Assembly (NCBI GenBank): GCA_963704005.1
Contig: CAVPGJ010000002.1
Coordinates: 62,001 to 126,000 of the forward strand
Direction of reading: 5' to 3'
Source: AC-32 sp963704005
GTDB taxonomy: Bacteria > Actinomycetota > Thermoleophilia > Gaiellales > Gaiellaceae
Length of the DNA stretch: 64,000 nucleotides
A program made the position numbers and the translations under genes. The notes under the pieces are model-generated. The model did no database searches. It was not told the DNA's origin and saw only the letters and a program-made list of their open reading frames with translations. Below, piece by piece: positions 55,072-63,307 of this stretch; the stretch's first letter is position 1, and each line of letters begins with the position of its first letter.

Positions 55072-55672
55072 CGAGCTGGGCCGCATACAGGTCGTAGGGG
55101 AGCCGCTCGAGCTCGCGCTGCCGGGGGTCCCGGGTCGTGAAGAACCGCGGCAGCGCGCGCTCCGCCAGCCAGGCCAGCCGCGGCTCCGCCGCGAGCACCT
55201 CGTCGACGGCACGGCGGTCGCCTCCGAGCGCGGCGAACTCGATCTTCTCGCGGTGGGGCTCGAGCACGCGCAGCGCGGTCTCCGCCGCGGCTTCGACGAG
55301 CTCACGCGCCTGCTGCTCGCGCCGCCGCCGGAAGCGGTTGGCCGACGAGCCGCCCTTCTTGTGCCGCCCTTTGACGAAGCGCGTCCCGACCTTGGATGCG
55401 ACCAGCCGCTCGCCCTCGAAGACCCCGACCGCGTAGCCGCCGAGCCGCACCAGCAGGGCCGCGACGACGTGATCCGCGTTCAACGCATCCAGCAGCGGCC
55501 CGAGCTCGAGCCGGTCGTACTCGCCCTCGTGCGCGAGCCCGAACGGCGGCCGCACCACCAGCGCCTCCGCCCCGCTCTCGATCCGCACGGCGCCGTCCGC
55601 GTAGACGGTCCGCCCCTCCTCCAGCCCGGCGAGCCGCTTGCGCACGTTGTCACGTCCAACGAACCGAGGCAC
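55052..55672 (-). CDS. acVLRF1-type peptidyl-tRNA hydrolase (Vms1-like release factor)
   Basis: 206 residues. Actinobacterial VLRF1 proteins cut peptidyl-tRNA in ribosome rescue, using a loop like GGQ of release factors. Here the loop is KGRHKKGGSSANRFRRRREQQ, which fits the family except that I see no Gln right after the GG pair. Other family parts: VVRPPFGL, GVFEGERLVASKVGTRFV and the C-terminal LPRFFTTRDPRQRELE. The last codons (TTKGA) are the ones repeated downstream. Confidence 0.8.
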   Translation of the reverse strand: MPRFVGRDNVRKRLAGLEEGRTVYADGAVRIESGAEALVVRPPFGLAHEGEYDRLELGPLLDALNADHVVAALLVRLGGYAVGVFEGERLVASKVGTRFVKGRHKKGGSSANRFRRRREQQARELVEAAAETALRVLEPHREKIEFAALGGDRRAVDEVLAAEPRLAWLAERALPRFFTTRDPRQRELERLPYDLYAAQLETTKGA

Positions 55673-55694
55673 CGGGCCAGATTAGGCTCACAGC

Positions 55695-56567
55695 GTGACC
55701 TCGGCGGCCGAGCAACGCCGCGGGCGCCTGTTCGTGGCGCTCGCCGCCATCGCCTGGTCGACCGCGGGCCTGCTGCAGCGCGAGCTGACCGTGGGCGTCG
55801 GCACGCAGGTCGCCGGCCGCGCGGTCTTCGCGGTCGCCGGCCTGTTCACGTACGTCGCGCTCGCCGAGCGCGGCCGGGTCGTCCAGGCCTTCCGCGCGAT
55901 CGGCCGCGGCGGGATCGCAGTCGCGGTGCTGATGGCGATCTCGTCCAGCACGTTCATCGTCGCCCTGAACTACGCGTCGGTCGCGAACGTGCTCTTCTTC
56001 GTGGCGCTCGGACCGGTGCTGGCCGCGGGGCTGGGCACGCTCGCGGGCGAGCGCGTGTCGGGCCGCACCTGGCTCGCGATGGGGATCGCCCTCGCCGGCG
56101 TCGCGCTGATGGTCGGCGGCCCCGGCCGCCCCAGCGCCTTCGGCACCGCGCTCGGGCTCCTCTGCGCGGTCTCGTTCGCGGGCTCGCTCGTGATCATCCG
56201 CCACCTGCGCGAGCTCTCGATGGCGCCGGCGACCTGCCTCTCGCAGGTCATCGTGCTGCTCGTCGCCGCGCCGTTCGCGCATCCGGGCGAGCTCGACGGC
56301 AAGGACGTCGCGCTGCTTGCCGGCCTCGGCATCGGCCAGATCGGCCTCGGCCTGATCTTCGTGACAATCGGCGCCCGCCTGATCCCGGCCGCCGAGGTCG
56401 CGCTGATCACGCTGCTCGAGGTCGTCCTCGGCCCGCTCTGGGTCTGGATCGCCCTCGGCGAGAAGCCGAGCGCCGCAACCCTGGCCGGCGGGGCGATCGT
56501 CCTCGGCGCGGTCGTCTTCCAGGCGGTGTCGAGCCCGCGGCTCGAGCCGGCCACGTCGCCGCCCTAG
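55695..56567 (+). CDS. EamA/DMT-family transporter
   Basis: 290 residues, about ten membrane helices in two repeats of five, e.g. FVALAAIAWSTAGLLQRELTV, STFIVALNYASVANVLFFVALGPVLAAGL, and in the second half IGQIGLGLIFVTIGARLIPAAEVALITLLEVVLGPLWVWIAL (typical EamA end with the E-x-x-LGP motif). Exports small metabolites; substrate unknown. Divergent from acVLRF1. Confidence 0.92.
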   Translation: MTSAAEQRRGRLFVALAAIAWSTAGLLQRELTVGVGTQVAGRAVFAVAGLFTYVALAERGRVVQAFRAIGRGGIAVAVLMAISSSTFIVALNYASVANVLFFVALGPVLAAGLGTLAGERVSGRTWLAMGIALAGVALMVGGPGRPSAFGTALGLLCAVSFAGSLVIIRHLRELSMAPATCLSQVIVLLVAAPFAHPGELDGKDVALLAGLGIGQIGLGLIFVTIGARLIPAAEVALITLLEVVLGPLWVWIALGEKPSAATLAGGAIVLGAVVFQAVSSPRLEPATSPP

Positions 56568-56614
56568 AAACCTTCGTGACGAAACCGCAAATTCACCCTT
56601 GCGGCACCGATTCG

Positions 56615-56629
56615 ATCAGATAATCTGAT
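56615..56629. promoter_or_regulatory. palindromic operator of the toxin-antitoxin pair
   Basis: ATCAGAT-A-ATCTGAT, perfect seven-base arms, five bases before the antitoxin ATG and overlapping a possible -10 (GATAAT). Phd/YefM antitoxins repress their own operon by binding palindromes over the promoter, so this is the likely site. The stretch is AT-richer than its surroundings. Confidence 0.75.
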
Positions 56630-56633
56630 TCCT

Positions 56634-56885
56634 ATGAAGCTCCTCTCGGCCACGGAAGCCGCCCGCCGCTTCTCGGAGATGCTGAACGCGGTCGAGCGCC
56701 GTGGCGAGACGTTCGTCGTCGTCCGCAACGGTCGGCCGGTGGCGCGAGTCGGCCCCGCCCCAGCCGCCCACGGAGCCGCGGTCAAGTCGACCCTTCGCTC
56801 CCACCGGCGAGACGCCGAATGGGCCCGCGAGCTCGAAGCGCTCCGAGAAGCGCTTCAGATCGAGGAGAGGCGCTGGAGCGGCTGA
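56634..56885 (+). CDS. Phd/YefM-family antitoxin
   Basis: 83 residues: MKLLSATEAARRFSEMLNAVERRGETFVVVRNGRPVARVGP, the family's DNA-binding half (S/T-x-x-E-A-R-x-x-F, then N-G-x-P-x-A). The C-terminal helix (EWARELEALREALQIEERRWSG) would wrap and block the toxin. It overlaps the downstream PIN gene. Confidence 0.9.
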   Translation: MKLLSATEAARRFSEMLNAVERRGETFVVVRNGRPVARVGPAPAAHGAAVKSTLRSHRRDAEWARELEALREALQIEERRWSG

Positions 56886-57274
56886 TCCTCGACACGACGA
56901 TCCTCGTCGCAGCCGAGCGCCGGACCCTGAACCTGGACGACCTGATCGGCGATGAGGACGACGTCGCGATCGCCGCCGTCACGGCGGCAGAGCTCCTGGT
57001 GGGCGTGGAGCTGGCCGATGCAAGGCGCCGCAAGAACCGCGAGGCGTTCGTCGAGGACGTGCTCGCGATCGTCCCGGTCGAGGCCTACGACCTCGCCGTC
57101 GCGCGCGCCCACGCGGGCCTGCTCGCCCACACCCAGCGAACAGGCCGCTCGCGCGGCGCTCACGACCTCCTGATCGCTGCGACCGCCCTCGACCGCGAAC
57201 GGACGGTCGTCACCGTCGACGCCGTCGGCTTCGACGATCTCCCAGGCGTCTCCGTGCGCGCAACCCGAAGGTAG
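56819..57274 (+). CDS. PIN-domain toxin (VapC-like ribonuclease)
   Basis: PIN fold: LILDTTILVAAER (first Asp), TAAELLVGVELADARRR (Glu), AHDLLIAATALDRE (Asp) and VVTVDAVGFDDLPGV. All four acidic metal ligands of a ribonuclease are present. The start is uncertain: the ATG used (56819) adds about 21 residues before the family N-terminus; a non-ATG start (CTG at about 56868-56880, with GAGGAGAGG upstream) would fit the usual length of ~130 better. Confidence 0.88.
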   Translation: MGPRARSAPRSASDRGEALERLILDTTILVAAERRTLNLDDLIGDEDDVAIAAVTAAELLVGVELADARRRKNREAFVEDVLAIVPVEAYDLAVARAHAGLLAHTQRTGRSRGAHDLLIAATALDRERTVVTVDAVGFDDLPGVSVRATRR

Positions 57275-57313
57275 AGCTTCCGGCCCGCGCCCTCTGCCGG
57301 CCTACGTGGAGGG

Positions 57314-57427
57314 CTAGGCGGAGAAGTCGCTGCCGCGCTTCTTGGCGCGCTTCTGGCTGCGCTTCTCCTTCAGCGTCTTCTGCGCGACCTTCTTCTGGAG
57401 CTTCTTGGGCTTCTCTTGACCCTTCAT
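57314..57427 (-). CDS. 37-residue Lys-rich protein
   Basis: Too short for usual gene callers. ATG AAG GGT CAA ... encodes MKGQEKPKKLQKKVAQKTL, continuing KEKRSQKRAKKRGSDFSA: 15 of 37 residues are Lys or Arg and there is a regular helix pattern. Small basic proteins of this kind occur in many actinobacteria, function unknown (perhaps nucleic acid binding). It is on the opposite strand to the toxin-antitoxin pair. Confidence 0.6.
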   Translation of the reverse strand: MKGQEKPKKLQKKVAQKTLKEKRSQKRAKKRGSDFSA

Positions 57428-57463
57428 GCCCGCAGCCTACGCCCCGTGCCTGACAGGCAAAAG

Positions 57464-57489
57464 AAAGGGCGGCCCGTCGGCCGCCCTTT
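57464..57489. terminator. perfect 11-bp stem hairpin, bidirectional terminator candidate
   Basis: AAAGGGCGGCC-CGTC-GGCCGCCCTTT. The A- and T-ended arms suit termination on either strand, though no long T run follows. It lies between the Lys-rich gene and the plus-strand end of the toxin region. Confidence 0.65.
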
Positions 57490-57603
57490 GAATGCGCGTT
57501 CCGTACATCTCTGCGGCCCAGGTGTCCGGTTCGCGCAGACGCATCCTGTGCGGGCACCGCATCCGCGTCCTCCCCCTATCGGGGGTTACCCCAAGACAAC
57601 GAA

Positions 57604-57630
57604 AAGCGGGGCCGCCGCCCGGCCCCGCTT
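57604..57630. terminator. 10-bp stem hairpin, bidirectional terminator candidate
   Basis: AAGCGGGGCC-GCCGCCC-GGCCCCGCTT, perfect ten-base stem. The interval 57428-57803 has no supported gene; these two hairpins about 140 bases apart might bound a small RNA, and CCCCCTATCGGGGG lies between them near 57573. Confidence 0.6.
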
Positions 57631-57803
57631 CAAGTCTCCCGTGAGAGAGAGCCGCAGTAAATTCGGCAGGCCCCGCCGCACAGGGCCCTCCGTGTCTCTC
57701 GAGGGCGCCCCCGCCGCATCGGGGCGCGCTCTCGGTTGCAGATGGAGTATCGCCCAGGTCGGGTCACTTGATCCATCACCCTTCTACGGTTGACTGCCCT
57801 GGT

Positions 57804-58217
57804 TCACCCGCCTTCTGGTGCGGGTCGCGCCAATTCGGGCGGCGGCCAGGGCTTGAAGCCCATCTTCAGGAGATCCCCGCGGGCACGCGCGGCGAGGTCC
57901 CCGCCGAGATGCCATACGATCGCCTGCGCCATCAGGCTGCGCCCGCCGTTCTCGTTCGCGTCGGCGACCCCGTCGTCCGCATCGAGAATCCCCTCGTCGC
58001 AAGCTCGGCGAAGCGCGAGCAGCGCTGGCTGCTCGAGGCCCTCGGCCCAGATGTGGTGCGACATCTGACGCGCGCCGCTCCTGGCGCCGCGCTCGTCTCC
58101 GGCCCCGAGCGGCAGCGAGACGAAGCTGAGGCAGGCGAGGCAGACCTCACAGTCGTCGAGATCGAGGTCGAGCCGAGCCGCGAGCTGCACCGCCCGTTTG
58201 AACGTGATCCGAGCCAT
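57804..58217 (-). CDS. hypothetical protein with CxxCxxC motif
   Basis: 137 residues: MARITFKRAVQLAARLDLDLDDCEVCLACLSF. The Cys pattern C-x2-C-x2-C near residue 23 may bind metal. Later parts: SHHIWAEGLEQPALLALRRACDEG, then a Pro-rich end. Unknown family. A competing frame on the other strand (57768-58313) is less protein-like. Confidence 0.55.
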   Translation of the reverse strand: MARITFKRAVQLAARLDLDLDDCEVCLACLSFVSLPLGAGDERGARSGARQMSHHIWAEGLEQPALLALRRACDEGILDADDGVADANENGGRSLMAQAIVWHLGGDLAARARGDLLKMGFKPWPPPELARPAPEGG

Positions 58218-58317
58218 GTCCGAAAGCGAAGCGGAAAACCTGCCCCGCGTGTGAAACGCCTTCGTGCCAAGAGCGTGCCAATTGCAAAGGGCTTACACCT
58301 CGGTGCACACTAAGTCC

Positions 58318-58581
58318 ATGACCAAGCGGCACAGACGCATCCTCGTGACGAGCGACCCTGAGCTGGCGGCCGGGCTCGCGCGCGTCGAGCCCCACTTCGC
58401 CGGCGCCCCGGCGGCAAAGATTGTTCGCGACCTCGCGCTCAAGGGAGCCGAGACCATGGAGCGCGAGCAAGCGGAGCGCCGCGGCGCGATTGAGCGCCTC
58501 GTCCAACTCGCCTCTGGACAGAGCGATCTAGTCGACTGGGACGCCCTCGAGCCGATCGAGCAGACGGCCTGGGATGGCTGA
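58318..58581 (+). CDS. small antitoxin-like protein
   Basis: 87 residues from ATG (MTKRHRRILVTSDPELAAGL). Pattern: short strand, helix (ELAAGLARVEPHF), AKIVRDLALKGAETMERE. Resembles small ribbon-helix-helix-like antitoxins that precede toxin genes. It overlaps the next gene by eight bases. No PIN or other toxin follows, so it may be an orphan pair. Gap upstream has a possible palindrome CTTACACC...GGTG. Confidence 0.65.
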   Translation: MTKRHRRILVTSDPELAAGLARVEPHFAGAPAAKIVRDLALKGAETMEREQAERRGAIERLVQLASGQSDLVDWDALEPIEQTAWDG

Positions 58582-58762
58582 CCCGCCCTTCGGCGAGGAG
58601 GCTGCCCGGACCGGTCGGCGCGACAGCGAGGTGATCGAGGCCACGCTCCGCCGCGATCTCGGATTCGACCTGCTCGAGCGGATCTGGGAGCGCGCCGATC
58701 TCGGCGAGGATGAGGCGAACAAGCTCGCGCTCGAAGCACAGCACAAAACGCGGCGCCCGTAG
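58574..58762 (+). CDS. 62-residue companion of the antitoxin-like gene
   Basis: MADPPFGEEAARTGRRDSEVIEATLRRDLGFDLLERIWERADLGEDEANKLALEAQHKTRRP type sequence, all helical and charged, no catalytic motif that I know. The eight-base overlap with the upstream gene suggests a pair with matched expression. It might be a second antitoxin subunit or an unrecognised toxin. Confidence 0.6.
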   Translation: MADPPFGEEAARTGRRDSEVIEATLRRDLGFDLLERIWERADLGEDEANKLALEAQHKTRRP

Positions 58763-58812
58763 CCTTTACGCTTCGTCCTCGGCGCGAACCCGGAGCGGTG
58801 CGGCCCGGACGG

Positions 58813-61800
58813 CTAGGCCGTTTCGACCAGCCGGCAGAGCGCGTTCGCGAGGCGCATCTGCTCGACGGTCTCGCAGTTCGCGTCGAGCAGGCGCGGTGAG
58901 CAGACCAGGTACGCGAGGCACTGCGCGCGCGAGATCGCGACGTTGAGGCGGTTCCGCGAGAAGAGGAAGTCCAGGCCGCGCGGGACGTCGTCCGAGCTCG
59001 AGCTCGCCATCGAGTAGAAGACCACCGGCGCCTGCTGGCCCTGGAACTTGTCGACCGTCCCGACGGCAACCGCACTCGGCAGCTTGTCGTGCAGGCAGCG
59101 CACCTGAGCGTTGTAGGGCGCGACCACGATCACGTCCTCGTACCGCAGCTCGCGCTCGCCGTGCTCGTCCGCGTACGGCGTCCCGACCAGCCGCTCGATC
59201 TCCGCCGCGACCGCCTCAGCCTCCTCCGGCGCCTGCGTCCGGTTCCCCTCGTGCTCGACCGGCAGGAAGCGGATCCCGTTCCCGTCCGCGAGCGACCGCT
59301 CGCAGGCACACCGGAGCCGGCTCGAGCCGCCCCTCGTAGAACGTCGTCGAGATGAACTCGTTCACCTCCGGCCGCATCCGATACGTCTGCTCGAGGAAGA
59401 GCCCCATGCCCTCCTGCACCGTCTCGTGCTCGCCGAGCAGGTGCTGCAGCACCGACGCGTTCGCGCCCGGCGGATGCGAGCCCTGCGAGACCTGCGCAAG
59501 CTGGTTCGGGTCGCCGAGCAGGACGACGTTCCGCGCCGCCGTCCCGACCGCCAGCACGTCCGCCAGCGAGACCTGCCCCGCCTCGTCCACGAACAGCGTG
59601 TCCACCGACTGGTCCTCGCGCGAGAACAGGAACGACGTGCCGGCGATCAGCTGCAGCTCCTCGTCGCGCAGGTCGTCGTTGTCGCCGCTGCAGTCGACGA
59701 ACTCGTCCTCGTACTCGGTCTCGGGGTCGCCGCTGCACTTCTTCCGGCCCTTGAACTCGAAGCCCTGCTCGAGCGCGGCGTCGCGAACGTCGCGCAGGAA
59801 CTTGTGGATCGCCTTGTGGCTCAGCGAGGTCACCCCGACGCGCTGCCCACGGCGCATCAGCTCGATCGCCATGCGGGCGCCTCGCCACGTCTTGCCCGAG
59901 CCCGGCGGCCCCTGCACGAACAGGTAGCTGCCGTCGAGGCTCGCCGCCGCCTCCTCGGGAGTCCCGTCCAGCCTCGCGCGCGGCGGCCGCCGCTCCAGGA
60001 TCTCGACCAGCGCCGGATACTCCTCTTGCGCCTTCGCGAACCGGAGAACGGCGTCGCGCTGCTCCCAGGTCGGAAGCGGCCGGCCGGGTATGAGCGCCTT
60101 CGGCAGCGGCTCGTCCTTCAGCTCGAGGCTGCGCCGGAAGGTGACCTGCCCGAGCTCGTTGTCGACCTTCACGCCGTAGGTGCGCTCGGTCGCCGGGTCG
60201 ACGGCCGCGCCCGCCGATCTTGTGCTCCTGCGGCGGGAACTCGAGCGTGTACTCGAGCGACCTCTTGACCTGGCACCGGCTCGCCGACGAGCTCGAGGCC
60301 GGCCATCGTCTCCGCGCTCTCGAACAGCTCGTCCTGATCGAGCTGGAGGTTGTTGAAGTAGGCCCACCACTGCGGCTTCTCCTCGCGCCGGTGGTACTCG
60401 AGCAGCTGCGCGAGCAGCCAGCGCGGGTCGCCCTCCTCCGCGTCGGCCAGCAGCTCGGCCTCGACCAGCGCGCGCTCCTCGAGCCGCTCCTTCGTCTCCT
60501 CCGTGACCTCGCGCTCCTCGGGCCGCTTGCGCCACTCGACCTCGGCCGGGCGCAGCTCGAGCAGCCAGCGATGGAGCTCGTAGAGCGAGCGGCAGTCGTC
60601 CTCGTTGTAGGCGCGGATCTCCTCGAGGATCGCGTCCTCGCGCGCCTCGAGCCACTCCTCGAACGCGACCACCGCGCTGCCGCCGCCGCGCATCTCCTCC
60701 CCGCGCTCGAAGCCGTAGAACGCCTCGACCTCCTTGATCGAGTAGCTGTCGAGCGAGAGCCGCAGCGCCTGGCGGACGACCCGGAAGAGATCGACGAGCA
60801 CCTCGCCGCGGAGCAGGTCGTCGAGCTCCGCCTCGCGCGTGCCGTGCTGGCCCATCAGCCGCTGCAGCGCCGTCCGCTCGTACGGCGCGTAGTGGTAGAC
60901 GTGCATCCCGGGGTGGCGCGCGCGCCGCTCCTTGATCAGGTCGAGGAGCCGCTCGAAGCCCTCCTTCTCCTGCGCGCGGTCGAGCGCCCAGATGACGTCG
61001 TACTGCGGCTCGCCGTCGTCGTCGAGGTAGACCCAGCCGAAGAGGTACTCGAGCCCGCGCGCCGGCTCGTACCAGGGATCGCCCTCGAAGTCGAGCCAGA
61101 TGTCGCCCGGGCTCGGCTCGGGCAGGAGGGCGAACCCGCGCTCGGGCTCGAGCGGGAGGATCTGGTGCTCGAGCTCGCCGGTCCGGCGCCGGTGGAGCTG
61201 AAGCGCGGCCTGGTCGCGGAGCTTGGCGAGGGTCTCGGGGCGGAGCTTGGGAATCCTGGTCTCGGTCGTCGTCGCGAGCGCCTCGAGGTTCGCGATGCCG
61301 GCGGCGGTGAGCCGGTCGACCTGAGTGCGGCGGATCCCGGCGACGAGCGAGAGGTGCAGGTCGCGCTCCCACTGCTCCTTGCAGAGCGCGAGGAACTCGC
61401 AGAGCGAACAGTGGTCGACCGGGTACGGGTAGGTCGGCTCGCGCGCTCTCGACCGCGTCGAGGAACCGCCGCTTGAGCCGCCGGTAGTAGGCGAAGAAGT
61501 CGTCCGGCCGAAACGACTCGCGCTCGGAGAGCCCGTTGACGACGTGCATCTCGGCCGGCCAGCGCCCCTGAATCCGAGCGAGCTGCTCGGTGTAGAAGCA
61601 GAGCTGGAGGACGTGAGAAGCCTTGGCCCGGCGCGCGAGCTTGGTGTCGACGACCTCGTACGACCCGTCCGGCTGAAGCTCGAGAAAGTCCGCGAGCCCG
61701 TGCCAGTTCCCGTCGACAAGCGCCGCCTGGTAGATGACCGGCGCCCCACCCCGAATCGCCTCCTCGGTCGCGGCGGCAGCGGCGTCCCAGCCGATCTCCC

Positions 61801-62005
61801 GCGGATTGCCGATCTCCACGACGTCCCCACCGAGCCGAGCGAGGTAGGCAGCCTCGTGCTCGTCCCCTTCCGCCGGATCAGGTCGGCGTAGGGTTCGGCC
61901 GGAACGGCCGCTCAAGTTCGCCGCGCGCGACCGACGGCAAGTCGGAGCCGAATGGGTGAGGGCAGGCAATGAAGTCATTGAGCGCGAGGGCGAAGACGAC
62001 TCCAT
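58813..62005 (-). CDS. TM0106-type nuclease fused to SF1 helicase (many frame breaks)
   Basis: About 1,060 residues when frames are joined. N-terminus LNDFIACPHPFGSDLPSVARGELERPF and GDEHEAAYLARLGGDVVEIG; a RecB-like nuclease core (VYQAALVDGNWHGLADFLEL, YEVVDTKLARRAK) with Cys cluster HCSLCEFLALCKEQW plus the early Cys (possible Fe-S, as in Cas4/AddB). Next an RNase H-fold exonuclease (WLDFEGDPWYEPARGLEYLFGW, VYHYAPYERTAL, AYNEDDCRSLYELHRWL). Then an SF1 helicase (GPPGSGKTWRGARM, VDEAGQVSLAD, TYRMRPEVNEFIS, GTVDKFQGQQAPVV, RNRLNVAISRAQ). Start approximate. Confidence 0.85.
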
Positions 62006-62072
62006 CGGGGCAGTATTGCGCTGAGGGCGTGCCGCTCGAAAGTCGTTCAGAGCGGCGTCGGGCTCTACGCCG

Positions 62073-63266
62073 CTACCTCGATCGCTCCGACTTGGCAGCG
62101 ATCTCCGCGGCAAGTCATCTCGACCTGCGCCAGCAGCGGCTCCGGCTCGAGTCTCAACATCGAGCGTTCGCACGTCGATCACGCAGTCGCTGTTCCGCAC
62201 CTCGTGGCTCCGGGATTGCTCGCCGCTGTCCTTCGCATAGACGAGAAACCCGCGCTCGAGACCAAGCGCGGTGCAGTACGCGAGCATCTGGTACGCGTCG
62301 GCGTTCGGCATGCCCTTCAGCTCGAGCGCCTTGTACTTCGCGTCAGCCACTGCAAGACAGCTCGCTCCGCCCACCAGGTGATGTCCGGCCTGATGCCGAG
62401 CCGCCGCTGCTGGTCGAGCGAGCCGCGTCCACTGGCTCGCACCTCGCCGCCGAACGGCTGCATCGACTCCCGTAACGCGACCGTCACGAAGTCTTCGAAG
62501 ACCTTGTTCATGTCGAAGACGAAGGCCGTGGCGGCCAAGCGGACCCTTCGGTGCGTCGATCGAGGAGGCGTGCAGGATCAGCTCGGCCAGGCGGAGGGCA
62601 GGCGCCGTAGCGCTCGTTGAGACGCGTGAGCGGCGGCATCGCAGACCTCCCGTGGGCGATCGACGAGGGAGACCGTCGTCGAGCAGACCTCGCAGCTTGA
62701 GCAGCCGCTTTCGCGCGAGAGCCGGCAAGCGCGGCAGCCGGAGCAGCGCGAGCGTCGCTGTCTTGAGCATCCGGTTCTCGATGATGTCCTCGGTGTAGTC
62801 GTCGTACGAGACTTCGACGGGTAGCGGGAGGCTCGCGCTGCGCGCGATCTGGTCGCCGAATCGGATCCGACCACGGATCGTCGTCAGCCGCTCGTCGAGA
62901 TGAACGTAACCTCGAAGAATGCCCGCGTTCGAGTGCCGTCAGCGCGTGCCATGAGAACCCGCTCGCGACCGCATCAAGGAGATCTGGCTCGAACGCGAAC
63001 TCAGCCGACTCGTCCTTCCACCCTCGGGATCGGCGGCGTAGGCCAGTAGGAAGAAGAGCTTCGGCACGGCGAGCCTCGGTCTGACCCGGAGCTCCCAGCC
63101 GCTTCCGCTCGCGACGCCGATCCGCGAGTTAGCCGACCAGTAGCCAGGAGTCGCCGTGAGGCTGTGCGACCACGTCGACTAGATCGAGACCCGCGAGCTC
63201 CGCGGCTTGGTCATGTGAAAGCTCGGCGGGACACTGCGACCAAGCTTCCATCTCGATGAGCATCAC
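62073..63266 (-). CDS. mcrC: McrC-like restriction subunit (frame broken)
   Basis: Nuclease partner of McrB in modification-dependent restriction. Starts GTG/ATG (MLIEMEAWSQCPAELSHDQA) with GAGGA upstream. Later, in other frames: RLTTIRGRIRFGDQIARS, YDDYTEDIIENRMLKTA, VFDMNKVFEDFVTVALRE, the PD-(D/E)xK-type RPDITWW and ADAKYKALEL, then ADAYQMLAYCTALGL and an end near EIAAKSERSR. At least four shifts. It follows mcrB by about 40 bases. The symbol is given by family, not orthology. Confidence 0.85.
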
Positions 63267-63307
63267 GTCTGGTCCTCGGACTGCCCTCCGCTCGCATCGG
63301 CGCCTCC

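Noticed and set aside
57768..58313. Plus-strand 181-codon frame opposite the CxxCxxC protein
   Set aside because: Composition is less protein-like, it lacks a ribosome site, and the opposite strand gives a better folded-looking protein; confidence in this choice is moderate.
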